Of a DNA stretch of 34,486 nt, positions 24,616 to 32,710 are shown in pieces. The DNA is taken from NCBI GenBank assembly GCA_016789725.1, contig JAEUQN010000029.1:1-34486 (forward strand), in the 5' to 3' direction. Within the stretch, counting starts at the first letter, position 1, and the number at the start of each line of letters is the position of its first letter. Under the pieces are notes generated by a model. It did not search any database, was not told the origin of the DNA, and worked only from the letters and a program-made list of their open reading frames with translations. This DNA is from Blastocatellia bacterium. Its GTDB lineage: Bacteria > Acidobacteriota > Blastocatellia > RBC074. The translations under genes and the position numbers were made by a program.

Positions 24616-25692
24616 TTATTCGTTCGTCGCTAAATCCCCCACTTCCTCATCCGTTTGTCGCGGTTTCCCGAACATCCACACGATGCCAACACTCAGGAAA
24701 TACAGCGCCCACATTGGTACTGTAAAGATCATCAGGTTGGTCGGATCGGGCGTCGGCGTAATGATCGCGGCGATGATGACGATGAGAACGATGGCATGCC
24801 GCCACCACCGCAACAGCATCTTCGGCGTAATCAAACCGACTCGACCGAGAATGAAGGAGAGCGTCGGAATCTGAAAAGCAATGCCAAAGCCAAGCATCAT
24901 AATTAAAATCAAGTCGAGATAGTCTTCAGCATTGAGCAACGATTGAAACCCTTCCTGCCAGCCCAACAAAAAATTACACGCCGCCGGAAAAGCGATTTTG
25001 TAAGCGAAGGTCGCGCCGATGATAAACAGCACAGTCCCCATCGTCAGCACAGGAATGACGTATTTCTTTTCGTGCTGGTACAATCCCGGCGCAACAAACG
25101 CCCAAATTTGATAAAGCAAAAATGGAATGGCCAGAGCAATCGCGGTGTAAAGGGCAACGGTCATCGTCAAGGTAAACGCGCCGCCCACTTTGGTAATCAC
25201 TAACTCATCGCGCACATCAAAGCCGGGCAAGACAGCCGCTTCGCCCAGCACTTCAATCAGCTCTCGATCCTGGGGAATGACGGTTTTGCCGAGAATCCAA
25301 TTCTGAGCGAGAACGGCAACGAGCTTGCCGTTTTTATTGACAATTTTTGCCTGAACCGACGTGCCAGCCGGAACCTTAACCTTATCGAGCACGGAATCCA
25401 TGGCAAAGGTATAGAGCAGCGTATCGCCTTCTTTGAGATTCTGGGTTAAGGCTACGCGTGTATCTTCGCCGAGCAATTTCGATTCACGTGCCAGGCGATA
25501 TTTCTTGGCCTCGGTTTTGACCGGCACCGCCAGGAAATCATAAATGCGATCCGCAAAGCCAAAGCCGACGGCAAACGCGATGGTGATCGCCAGCACACTT
25601 TGGATCAGGCGCTTACGCAACTCGTCCAAATGATCGAGAAACGACATTTGTAATCCATCGTGCTCTTCTGTCTCTTCAGGTTCTTCAGCCAT
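24616..25692 (-). CDS. tatC: Sec-independent protein translocase TatC with large periplasmic insertion
   Basis: 358 residues, about 100 more than E. coli TatC. TatC is the polytopic receptor of the twin-arginine translocase and binds the signal peptide. Typical parts are FLDHLDELRKRLIQSVLAI (18-36), YQIWAFVAPGLYQHEKKYVI (194-213; Glu208 matches the signal-peptide-binding Glu103 of E. coli), and the later AIITPTPDPTNLMIFTVPMW. The extra about 105 residues (roughly 59-163, first periplasmic loop) contain charged segments and beta-like parts such as VPAGTSVQAKIVNKNGKLVA. This is in-frame and well formed, so it is not a disrupted gene. AAGGACG lies upstream of the ATG. Confidence 0.95.
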   Translation of the reverse strand: MAEEPEETEEHDGLQMSFLDHLDELRKRLIQSVLAITIAFAVGFGFADRIYDFLAVPVKTEAKKYRLARESKLLGEDTRVALTQNLKEGDTLLYTFAMDSVLDKVKVPAGTSVQAKIVNKNGKLVAVLAQNWILGKTVIPQDRELIEVLGEAAVLPGFDVRDELVITKVGGAFTLTMTVALYTAIALAIPFLLYQIWAFVAPGLYQHEKKYVIPVLTMGTVLFIIGATFAYKIAFPAACNFLLGWQEGFQSLLNAEDYLDLILIMMLGFGIAFQIPTLSFILGRVGLITPKMLLRWWRHAIVLIVIIAAIITPTPDPTNLMIFTVPMWALYFLSVGIVWMFGKPRQTDEEVGDLATNE

Positions 25693-25708
25693 AAATGCGT
25701 CCTTATCT

Positions 25709-25748
25709 AAAAAAATTGGTTAGCGGAAGTTGCGACTTCACGCTAACC
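25709..25748 (-). terminator. Terminator/attenuator hairpin between tatA/B and tatC
   Basis: Arms 25718-25725 and 25741-25748 pair perfectly over 8 bp; five more pairs (25726-25730 with 25735-25739) follow past a bulged A, closing a 4-base loop. On the minus strand, AA and seven U (25709-25715) follow. tatC begins 17 bases later. It lies inside the tat operon, so partial termination would give more TatA/B than TatC. Confidence 0.7.
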
Positions 25749-25775
25749 GGATTTTCGTCTTGATGACGGAACAAA

Positions 25776-26198
25776 TCAAATCCATTGCCCGGGTGTCGGC
25801 TTGTTCTCCGTCGAGCTTGCCACTTCGGCCTTCGGCACTTCGCTTGTTTCAGGGCTGGCCGAAGAATCGGTTACGGCGACGTCGGCATCGCTCGGCGCAT
25901 TGTAACCGTAGTCCGAATTATAGGGATCGTATGAATTTGGATTGTAATCAGAGTGATAGGTGTCCTGGCTGCTGGCGCTACTACTATCGCTATCGGCAGC
26001 CGGAGCACTAATTGCCGTGCGCGTTTTTTCGACTTCGACTTCTTGTTCCCAGGTGCGTTTGAAATCTTCGGAAGCGCGGCGGAACTGGCCCATTGCCTTG
26101 CCGATGGATTTTCCTAACTCTGGCAATTTACGCGGGCCAAACACGATTAACGCGATGACCAAAATAACCATAATTTCTGGCATTCCTAAGCCGCCCAT
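25776..26198 (-). CDS. Twin-arginine translocase TatA/TatB family subunit
   Basis: 140 residues. MGGLGMPEIMVILVIALIVF carries the short transmembrane helix, followed by GPRKLPELGKSIGKAMGQFR, the hinge and amphipathic helix of TatA/E/B proteins. FGPRKLPELG is the family signature. The C-terminal about 85 residues are acidic and low in complexity (Ser/Asp/Tyr/Asn-rich, e.g. YNPNSYDPYNSDYGYN). A TatA in E. coli is about 90 residues, TatB about 170; the glycine-rich start without the TatB Glu8 pattern favours a TatA, but it may serve both functions. No second tatA/B gene is seen in the window. AAAGGAAG precedes the ATG. Confidence 0.92.
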   Translation of the reverse strand: MGGLGMPEIMVILVIALIVFGPRKLPELGKSIGKAMGQFRRASEDFKRTWEQEVEVEKTRTAISAPAADSDSSSASSQDTYHSDYNPNSYDPYNSDYGYNAPSDADVAVTDSSASPETSEVPKAEVASSTENKPTPGQWI

Positions 26199-26304
26199 AC
26201 GATGCTTCCTTTGATAATTTTGATAATGATAATAATGATTAGTACGCTCAACTTTTCAAGGTCAATACAAATAGTAAGTTACGCGCTCTTACCCGTCAAA
26301 TCGG

Positions 26305-27300
26305 TTATTTTTTCTCGGCTTTCGTCGCGTAATAGCCTTGCCGGGTTCTAACCTTGAGCGTGGGATTTTTTGCGGTGAGTTGAATCGCGCGCCATTTGCC
26401 ATCCTGCTTGTCATTCGTTGATTCATACACCAACGTGTATTGATTGCGTAATTCGTCAACGGCTTCGACAAAGGCATCGCGCAGTTGGCTGCCGCCGGGA
26501 GAGGGGAAAAAGCGCCCGCCGGTTTTGAGCGCAAAATCCTTGAGCATCGTGGACCCGTTGTCTTTCGCCGGGCCACGCCCAAATGCGGCCTCGCTCATAT
26601 CCACAGCGTAAATCATGACGTTGGCTAAGCTGGCGGCCCGAATGGCTTTTTCAAAAGTGGCTTTACTTTTAGTGTCGGCTCCGTCCGAAATCAGCAGGAT
26701 TGCACGTCGTTGTTCTTCGCGTTTGCCGAGTGCTTCCGAAGCCGTGACGATAGCATCGTAAAGCGGTGTTTCCCCATCGGGGTCGGTGTCCCAGACAATG
26801 GGGTCAATATCTTTGACTTCGGAAAAGTCCTGCATCAATTTCACTTTGTCTTTGCTGAAACTGTAAATGCCAATCGAATCGCCCACGCGGATTCCATCGG
26901 CAAAGCGTGCACAAGCCGCTCGCGCCAAACTCATCTTGTTGCCCATACTGCCGCTCAGATCAAGCAGGATGGCGGCCACGAACGGAACCTGTTCCATTCC
27001 AAAACTAATGATGGTTTGCGGTGCTTGATCCTCGAACAAATTGAAATGCTCTGGCTTCAACCCTGCGACGTGGTGTTCTAATCCGTCGGTCACAATCGCA
27101 TTCAAAACAATCTGCGTCGTTCCAACGCGCAACACCTGTTCTTCCTCAGGTGCCTCATTTTCTTTGGCGGGAGTTGCAGTCGGCTGATTTTTCTTTTTGG
27201 CAGGTGGTTGCTCTTGCGAAAAAGTTGCGACAGAGAGCAACCCGATGACCATTAGTACGGCGTGCGACAAGGCAATTAATCTACGGCTTTGAGTACACAT
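26305..27300 (-). CDS. Exported VWFA domain protein of the acidobacterial type
   Basis: 331 residues from the ATG at 27300, preceded by GAGGGGG. An ATG at 27324 that overlaps the upstream stop (ATGA) is an alternative. A signal peptide (1-28) is followed by a Lys/Pro/Glu-rich linker. Residues 60-105 form a beta unit (TTQIVLNAIVTDGLEHHVAG, then LKPEHFNLFED), characteristic of VWFA-related proteins of Acidobacteria. The VWA domain starts at about 107 with the MIDAS motif DLSGS (114-118), followed by DPDGETPLYDAI and LLISDGADT. All metal-binding positions seem present. Its ligand is unknown; VWA domains commonly bind proteins through a divalent metal. It is last of three exported-protein genes. 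Confidence 0.88.
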   Translation of the reverse strand: MCTQSRRLIALSHAVLMVIGLLSVATFSQEQPPAKKKNQPTATPAKENEAPEEEQVLRVGTTQIVLNAIVTDGLEHHVAGLKPEHFNLFEDQAPQTIISFGMEQVPFVAAILLDLSGSMGNKMSLARAACARFADGIRVGDSIGIYSFSKDKVKLMQDFSEVKDIDPIVWDTDPDGETPLYDAIVTASEALGKREEQRRAILLISDGADTKSKATFEKAIRAASLANVMIYAVDMSEAAFGRGPAKDNGSTMLKDFALKTGGRFFPSPGGSQLRDAFVEAVDELRNQYTLVYESTNDKQDGKWRAIQLTAKNPTLKVRTRQGYYATKAEKK

Positions 27301-27320
27301 AATCCCCCTCAAATCCAAAA

Positions 27321-27839
27321 TCATTTGATGTATTCACGCAGGATTTTGATGAGTCGCAACATATCGCTGGCTGAGACGATGATCGGGGCAGAAATCATGT
27401 GACGCGATGTTTTCTCCATTTGCTCGCTCAATTTTTTGCTGGTTTCGGCAAGCCGCGTGACGCCTTCTTCCACGGTTTTCGGAATCTCGAAATCTTTGTC
27501 GTCGTTCGACCCCCCAATATTGCTGCGAATTTGTTTGGCAGCCTTTTCGATCTCTTTCAGTTTCTTTTCTGCGCCACGATCCAGCCAGTCGCGTTTTTCA
27601 CCTCGGATGTGCTGGTCCAGGCGTCCTGCGATTTCTGCCGCTTGCTGCGAGCTTTTGACCAGCTTTTTATGCACCTCTTCTTCGCGTTTGATTTTCATGC
27701 GCACGAGCGTGTCGTTAAAGCCTTCGCTCGGCGGCTTCTTTTCTTCTTCTTCCTGCTGGGCCAAAACAGGTTGCGAAGCCAATAATAAAAGACCTAGCAA
27801 ACCCATCGCAAATCCGGTTGTCACTCGAAAAATCCGCAT
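27321..27839 (-). CDS. Exported coiled-coil protein of unknown function
   Basis: 172 residues. The signal peptide is clear (GFAMGLLGLLLLASQPVLAQ, cleavage near residue 27). The mature protein starts QEEEEKKPPSEGFNDTLVRM and is nearly all helical, with Lys/Glu-rich heptad-like runs (AEKKLKEIEKAAKQIRSNIG, VTRLAETSKKLSEQMEKTSR). It ends with SASDMLRLIKILREYIK. I know no family for it. Its stop overlaps a possible early start of the VWFA gene by 4 bp, and the upstream gene ends 16 bp before it, so these three are an operon and may form one periplasmic or envelope assembly. Confidence 0.75.
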   Translation of the reverse strand: MRIFRVTTGFAMGLLGLLLLASQPVLAQQEEEEKKPPSEGFNDTLVRMKIKREEEVHKKLVKSSQQAAEIAGRLDQHIRGEKRDWLDRGAEKKLKEIEKAAKQIRSNIGGSNDDKDFEIPKTVEEGVTRLAETSKKLSEQMEKTSRHMISAPIIVSASDMLRLIKILREYIK

Positions 27840-27855
27840 TTCAATCAGGCACTCA

Positions 27856-28416
27856 TCAATATTCGCAATCCATCAAACGGCGCTTGCCATTTTTCTTTCG
27901 GCTTAAATCCAACCCCAGAATTTTCCCCGCCAGGCCGCGCAGCACATCATCTTCGACGGTTCCATTAGACGGGCTTTCAATCCATTTCGTACCAACCACG
28001 TCTGCCATCTGGCCTTGAATATACGCGATGATTTGCAACTGTGACCGCTTCTCATCCAACGGCAGGATATTGATTTCCAGCGCGTACCGACCTTTCAGCC
28101 AGTTGCGCGCATCCGCCGCCGGGAGGTTGGAAACGTTCTGCAAATCCGTTTTCGCATTGACGCCGCGTGTAAATTGCCAGGGCTTGGTGACAAACCGCCC
28201 ACGGTCCACTTTGGTTTTCTCTTGATCAATTTCGATATTGCAGGTTTGCAAGACCGACTGAATTTCTTTGGCAATCTGTTCACGCGGCACATTCACCGTG
28301 TACGGATTGTCCAAAGGTAGAACCTCTTTGGGCTTACCAATGTTGATTTGGGCCTGAGTGGTAAGTGAAAATAAGCCAATCAAAACAATAGCAGGAGCAA
28401 TAAATTTGAATCTCAT
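27856..28416 (-). CDS. Exported protein of unknown function
   Basis: 186 residues with a signal peptide (IAPAIVLIGLFSLTTQAQ, cleavage near residue 23). The mature part mixes short strands and helices: NVPREQIAKEIQSVLQTCNI, then RYALEINILPLDEKRSQLQI and IAYIQGQMADVVGTKWIESP. The alternating helix-strand layout resembles small periplasmic lipid- or protein-binding domains, but I cannot assign a family. A single Cys (C in QTCNI) sits in the middle and one near the end. It is first of the three-gene operon with the coiled-coil and VWFA proteins; AGGAAACC lies before the ATG. Confidence 0.75.
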   Translation of the reverse strand: MRFKFIAPAIVLIGLFSLTTQAQINIGKPKEVLPLDNPYTVNVPREQIAKEIQSVLQTCNIEIDQEKTKVDRGRFVTKPWQFTRGVNAKTDLQNVSNLPAADARNWLKGRYALEINILPLDEKRSQLQIIAYIQGQMADVVGTKWIESPSNGTVEDDVLRGLAGKILGLDLSRKKNGKRRLMDCEY

Positions 28417-28739
28417 GGTTTCCTAAACTTGAAGACTCGCTCAAAGCCTATTCAAATTTGAAGAGACAATGGCACGATCAAAAATAACAGGTTAAAGCTG
28501 GGGCTTCAAGCGAAACAACCGGACAACACCCAAAGCGCGCACAACCTGATTTTCAAGTGAGAGACTCAGGCAGCGGATCAGAATGAGTTTTCGTGTCGCA
28601 ACCGACTCCAGGAAAATAAAACCACCCCGAACACAAAGAGACGAAGGGCCGGGAAAGCTTGAAAACATTGCCTTCTCCGTACGATCTTCGTCTGCTTCGT
28701 GTCCGAGGTGGTGAATTTTCTATTCCTGAAACGTAAGAA
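28417..28739. other. 323-bp intergenic region with large inverted repeat and a palindrome
   Basis: No gene is seen. It contains a perfect 12-bp palindrome TTCAAATTTGAA at 28451-28462, about 35 bases upstream of the exported-protein operon, which could be an operator. The right half is the long inverted repeat at 28612-28720. I could not find a well-spaced promoter for the operon, although several TTG boxes are present on the minus strand. Confidence 0.5.
28612..28720. repeat. Long imperfect inverted repeat (hairpin element)
   Basis: Arms 28621-28646 and 28686-28712 match over about 26 positions with three substitutions and one extra base; flanking AT-rich bases extend the pairing outwards to 28612 and 28720. 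The 39-base loop is not conserved with the arms. It lies just past the stop of the PLAT-domain gene. Its ACACGAAG/GACGAAG words resemble dispersed intergenic repeats known in some soil bacteria. It may act as terminator, RNA stabiliser or be a mobile repeat. Confidence 0.6.
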
Positions 28740-30260
28740 TTAGTCTTGCGACAATTTACGATCCACTTTTCGTGTTGATGTAGATTGCTTAAGCGTAGCC
28801 TTGGCGCGAGTCACGTCGCCTTCGGTCTTGAGCGTCGTGACGGCGTCCACTGTCGCTGTCGCATCTATGGTTTCATCTGCATTCAGCGGCATCACCTTCG
28901 TTGCAATGCTTGAAGTCGCATTGGCGGCTTGCTCAAATTGCACTTTGGTCGTGTACGTTTTGATCGCTCCGGCATTCAGGTAATCACGGAACCGCAACAC
29001 GGTCTTGCCGTTTTCAGGAACCGCCTGCGCCCCCACCATTGAGCGATTGCCCGCGTCATCAACAACCTCGACCACGGCGCTCGGCAAATGTGCTGACGAA
29101 GGCAGTTCGATTTGCACATCAAACCCCGAAGCTTGAGGCTTGTTCGATTTCACGCGGACGCTGTATGGAAGGTCTTCGCCAGCCTTTGCTGCGTCGCCAG
29201 CTTCAATGGAAACGCCCAACGGTTTCGCGTTGTCTTCCATCGAAGAAATCGCAACATCATCCGCAGCCCGATCCATTTCGGCCAATGTCAGGATGGGGAT
29301 GTTTCCATTCGTCGGCAGTGAGAAAATCACGTTTGCGTTGCCATCAATCGTGATATTTGGGCAGAAGCCAATCGGAACATTCTGACCAATCTTAATGTTT
29401 TTCACGGCGTCGTTGATTCGTCCCGAAAGATAGTTGTCCAGAAAGCTAATCAGGTTCAAAGTCAAAACACGCAGAATCGGATTTGAATCTACATCTACGA
29501 CGACGTTCTTCACCGTCATCGCAATCGTCCCATTCGCGCACGTGACTTCCACATCGAAATCCACATCTACTTCGGGGTCGGGCAAGTAATCAATTGCCGC
29601 TTTGAGATCAAGATCAAAGTGCAGAGTGTTTGCGTTTTTGCGTGTGCCTTCAACGGCACGTCCATACAAATGACCCCATTCCAATTGATTGCCGTGAATG
29701 AAATCACCGACCATCCCTTCAATGCGGCTTTCCATTTCGACGCGCGGAATCACAAACGGAGGGAGCGGCGGCGCATAATTCACCCACGCATCATCCGCTC
29801 GCAAGGTGGAAGAGGAAACGAAGTAATTGGGTGATTCCCCACTATCTGTATCCAGCCAGCGTCCGTTGCCGGGGAAAGTCTGCGTGTAAATCGCGCGGCC
29901 ATTCACGAGCAGCGAAAAGGACTTCACGAGCCAGCCGTCGCTGCCTGTTTTAGTGATGTAAATGTATTGCAGATCGCTCAGTCGGCTGAGGCCTGTCAGA
30001 TTGAGATCGTAGGTCTGCACCGTATTCCGCGCAAAGTCATCGCGGCCATAATCCAACCAGGTGCTGTTGGTTCCGTTGAGCCTGACGCGCACACTGTCAT
30101 CGCTGCCGGCATCGGAAACATTTGGGGTCTGGAATTGAATCTGGACGCGCCAGATGCGCATTGTTTCAGGCGGCGCGGCGAAGGTGGCAGTGCTGAAAAA
30201 GGTCAGCATCGCCAGGAATAACAGGGCGAGCATAGATGGTGATTTGGTGGTGGTGTTCAT
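28740..30260 (-). CDS. Exported protein with PLAT-like domain
   Basis: 506 residues. The signal peptide (1-29) ends in TATFAAP. Residues 35-150 fit a PLAT/LH2-like beta-sandwich: VQIQFQTPNVSDAGSDDSVR, WLDYGRDDFARNTVQTYDLN and LQYIYITKTGSDGWLVKSFS. PLAT domains bind membranes or proteins. The middle (about 170-330) has alternating strands with DPEVDVDFDVEVTCANG and two Cys, of unknown type. The C-terminal about 150 residues (SIEAGDAAKAGEDLPYSVRV) resemble repeated DUF11-like surface domains. AAGGAGAG precedes the ATG. It is not obviously part of the CHAT operon, from which it is 168 bp away. Confidence 0.78.
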   Translation of the reverse strand: MNTTTKSPSMLALLFLAMLTFFSTATFAAPPETMRIWRVQIQFQTPNVSDAGSDDSVRVRLNGTNSTWLDYGRDDFARNTVQTYDLNLTGLSRLSDLQYIYITKTGSDGWLVKSFSLLVNGRAIYTQTFPGNGRWLDTDSGESPNYFVSSSTLRADDAWVNYAPPLPPFVIPRVEMESRIEGMVGDFIHGNQLEWGHLYGRAVEGTRKNANTLHFDLDLKAAIDYLPDPEVDVDFDVEVTCANGTIAMTVKNVVVDVDSNPILRVLTLNLISFLDNYLSGRINDAVKNIKIGQNVPIGFCPNITIDGNANVIFSLPTNGNIPILTLAEMDRAADDVAISSMEDNAKPLGVSIEAGDAAKAGEDLPYSVRVKSNKPQASGFDVQIELPSSAHLPSAVVEVVDDAGNRSMVGAQAVPENGKTVLRFRDYLNAGAIKTYTTKVQFEQAANATSSIATKVMPLNADETIDATATVDAVTTLKTEGDVTRAKATLKQSTSTRKVDRKLSQD

Positions 30261-30287
30261 AATGTTCTCTCCTTACTGTGGTTGTAA

Positions 30288-30325
30288 TTCACAGACACAC
30301 GACGACGTGTATGAAAGTCTGTGAA
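30288..30325. repeat. Nested inverted repeat upstream of the PLAT-domain gene
   Basis: Outer arms TTCACAGAC (30288-30296) and 30317-30325 are perfectly complementary over 9 bp. Inside, ACACG (30297-30301) and CGTGT (30306-30310) pair around ACGA. No T run follows on either side. It lies 28 to 65 bases before the PLAT gene start, so an operator or a leader-RNA structure is more likely than a terminator. Confidence 0.6.
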
Positions 30326-30428
30326 TGATTGTCTGAATGACTGAGGAGCCGCTGAGGCCTCTCGCTTTTATTGGCTACATTGATTAGAGATGCGAACAGG
30401 AAAGAGATATTGATGGGCGTGAAAATAT

Positions 30429-32705
30429 TTATTGAAAATTTCCGAACAGAATATATGGCGACCAAAAAGCGGGATGTTTGAATTGCTCACTCTGGAGTAT
30501 TTCGAGCTGCGCCTGTCGCAAAGCCTCAGCCTTCGACATCGTTGCCCGAAGCTGATAAAACCGGGGCATCAGCACCGCAGCACTTTGATCTGGCACTCGC
30601 AACAAGGTAGCAATGACAGCCTTTGCCCCTTGTCGTTGCGCAATCTCGCCGAAGCTTTCCAGCTCGCGTCCATCGCCCACGCCTGTTTCACACGCCGACA
30701 ATGTCAACAACTCAACGCCTGTAAACGCGCCCTGCCAGGCTTTCAATTGCGCAACGGTCAAAGGCGAACCGTCACCTAAAACCAAATAGGAATCCGTTTC
30801 GTTGCCGGGTTCAAATTTGAAGTGACTGGCGATGTGAACGGCTGGATAGTGATTCTTCAATTCCGCTTTCATCGTAGTTTCCGTGAATGTTTCATTGAGT
30901 AAAAGACGACCATCCAGCGCGCCTTTGCTGTTGGCGGAAGAACGAATGATAGACGAAAGCTCAGCGGGAACGTGCGCCAAGGACGGAAAGCCCGCAACGG
31001 CCTTTGACAAACCAAGACCGAGGCCGCGCCAGTTTTTGCAAGGTGGGTCGTGCAAGCGACTGGAAAGCGTCTGCACAACGTTGGAATAACTTTCGACCAA
31101 ATACTTTTTACCATCGTGCAACGCCGCCAGTGGCACATAGCGCAACGCACCATCCAAAGACCAGAGCACGGTTTTGGTGTCGCTCAAATCCTGCCGAATC
31201 GGGGCCACGAGGATGCGATACAATTCGCGCGAAAGCTGCATAAAATCAGGTCGCCGCGCATTCAAGGCCTCTCGAAAAGCGAAGATTTTGTGATTGAGTT
31301 CCGAAGCCTTAATTTCATATTCTCGCGCCACACGAGCATCTGATTTGAAGACCAGCACGCGATATTTTTCCGCGCCGACAATCGTGAACACGGCGGCGGT
31401 TCCCGGTTCCAATGGCATCAGGCTACTCATCAGATTTTCTGCTGTAGCGGGCTTGTTTGTGCCTTTGATAATTTCCAGTTCTTCGGTCGTCAGGGCAATG
31501 CGACGCGGAGTTAGGCTGTCATCGTCACCGCGCACATACTCAAAATATTCCTGCTCTTTCAGCATCCGCAGCACGGCTTGCGCTTCCAACAATCGCCCGG
31601 CCTCAATCAACAACTCCGCCAACGTGCGATAGGCATCGGCTTTCGATTGCACGAAACTTTGCTGCAACGCGTCCTGCACGTTGGCGCGTAATTGCTGATA
31701 GGAATTGATCGCCAATTTGCCAAATACAATCGCTTCGCCGGGCTGTTTGAATTGCCGATGCGCCAGCATCAAATGGGTCAAACTAGCGGCTTCAGCATCC
31801 GGGTTATTCGCTTGACGCGCGAGCGCAAGCGATTGCTGTAAGGTGGCGAGCGCACGCACTTTGTCATCCATCAACGCATAAACAAAGCCGAGATTGCCAA
31901 GCGTTCGCGCTTCATTGCTGCGACCCAATAACAAGGCCTGCTGAAACTGCTCCACCGCTTTTTGTCGCTCATTCAATTCGGTGAACACGACGCCCAGATT
32001 CGTCAATGCCAGGGCCTGTCCTTGGCGATCCTGGAGTTCGCGCCACACGGCCAATGCCGCCTGAAACTGATCGCGTGCCTTGCGCTTGTCTCCCAGCGCC
32101 GACCAAATTGCGCCGAGATTATTGCGGACGTAAGCCTCACCGCCGCGATCTTTGGTGACTCGTTTCAGCAGCAGAGCTTCTTCGTAAAACTGGCGCGCGG
32201 TTTCTTTTTGCCCCGCCCACGAATAGACCGAACCTGTCGCGTTCAAGGTTGCGGCCAATCCACGTTGATCGCGCACCTGACGCCACCAATACACCGCGCT
32301 CTCGAAATGCTGCAATGCTTGCCGTTTGTCACCCAGTTCGGAATACAAGACGCCGAGGTTGTGCAAAGTGGCGGCTTCATCGCGGGAATCATTGCGGCGA
32401 ATCGTCAACACTTGCTGAAAATATTCCAATGCCGTTTGCTTTTCGCCCAGTTGATGGTGGATCGCTGCGAGAATGTCGAGGATCAGCGCGCTGCTGCGAG
32501 CATCGTTGAGAGATTGCCGAAGTTGCAACGCGGTTTGAAATGCTGGAATAGCTTCACGTAGCCGACCTTGTTGATGGAATTGCTCGCCTTGCCTGAAGGC
32601 ACGATCCGCAGCCATTGCACGTTCGACGGCATCATTGACTTGTGCGTAGCAGGGCCAAAACAAGGCCAGAAGAAAAATCCAGGTGGCGGCGTGAGTACGG
32701 GGCAT
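30429..32705 (-). CDS. Exported TPR-CHAT protein (putative cysteine peptidase)
   Basis: 758 residues. A signal peptide (1-21, WIFLLALFWPCYAQ) is followed by about eight TPRs (35-330), e.g. ATLHNLGVLYSELGDKRQAL and AYVRNNLGAIWSALGDKRKA. Residues 440-758 form a CHAT domain, a caspase-related fold. The likely dyad is His628 in VHIASHFKF and Cys672 in LTLSACETGVGDGR, both intact, so it may be a protease. Other motifs are LWSLDGALRYVPLAALHDGK and the final HPAFWSPYILFGNF. It starts 5 bp after the TonB-dependent receptor stop and so lies in the same operon; AAAAGG overlaps that stop codon. Substrate and trigger are unknown. Confidence 0.93.
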   Translation of the reverse strand: MPRTHAATWIFLLALFWPCYAQVNDAVERAMAADRAFRQGEQFHQQGRLREAIPAFQTALQLRQSLNDARSSALILDILAAIHHQLGEKQTALEYFQQVLTIRRNDSRDEAATLHNLGVLYSELGDKRQALQHFESAVYWWRQVRDQRGLAATLNATGSVYSWAGQKETARQFYEEALLLKRVTKDRGGEAYVRNNLGAIWSALGDKRKARDQFQAALAVWRELQDRQGQALALTNLGVVFTELNERQKAVEQFQQALLLGRSNEARTLGNLGFVYALMDDKVRALATLQQSLALARQANNPDAEAASLTHLMLAHRQFKQPGEAIVFGKLAINSYQQLRANVQDALQQSFVQSKADAYRTLAELLIEAGRLLEAQAVLRMLKEQEYFEYVRGDDDSLTPRRIALTTEELEIIKGTNKPATAENLMSSLMPLEPGTAAVFTIVGAEKYRVLVFKSDARVAREYEIKASELNHKIFAFREALNARRPDFMQLSRELYRILVAPIRQDLSDTKTVLWSLDGALRYVPLAALHDGKKYLVESYSNVVQTLSSRLHDPPCKNWRGLGLGLSKAVAGFPSLAHVPAELSSIIRSSANSKGALDGRLLLNETFTETTMKAELKNHYPAVHIASHFKFEPGNETDSYLVLGDGSPLTVAQLKAWQGAFTGVELLTLSACETGVGDGRELESFGEIAQRQGAKAVIATLLRVPDQSAAVLMPRFYQLRATMSKAEALRQAQLEILQSEQFKHPAFWSPYILFGNFQ

Positions 32706-32710
32706 ACCTT

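Noticed and set aside
31962..32561. 199-codon plus-strand frame opposite the TPR part of the CHAT gene
   Set aside because: It mirrors repeated TPR codons and has no independent features.
30429..32705. TPR-CHAT partner of a type III-E CRISPR effector (Craspase)
   Set aside because: There is a signal peptide, no gRAMP/Cas7-11 gene and no CRISPR array in the window; the gene lies behind a TonB-dependent receptor.
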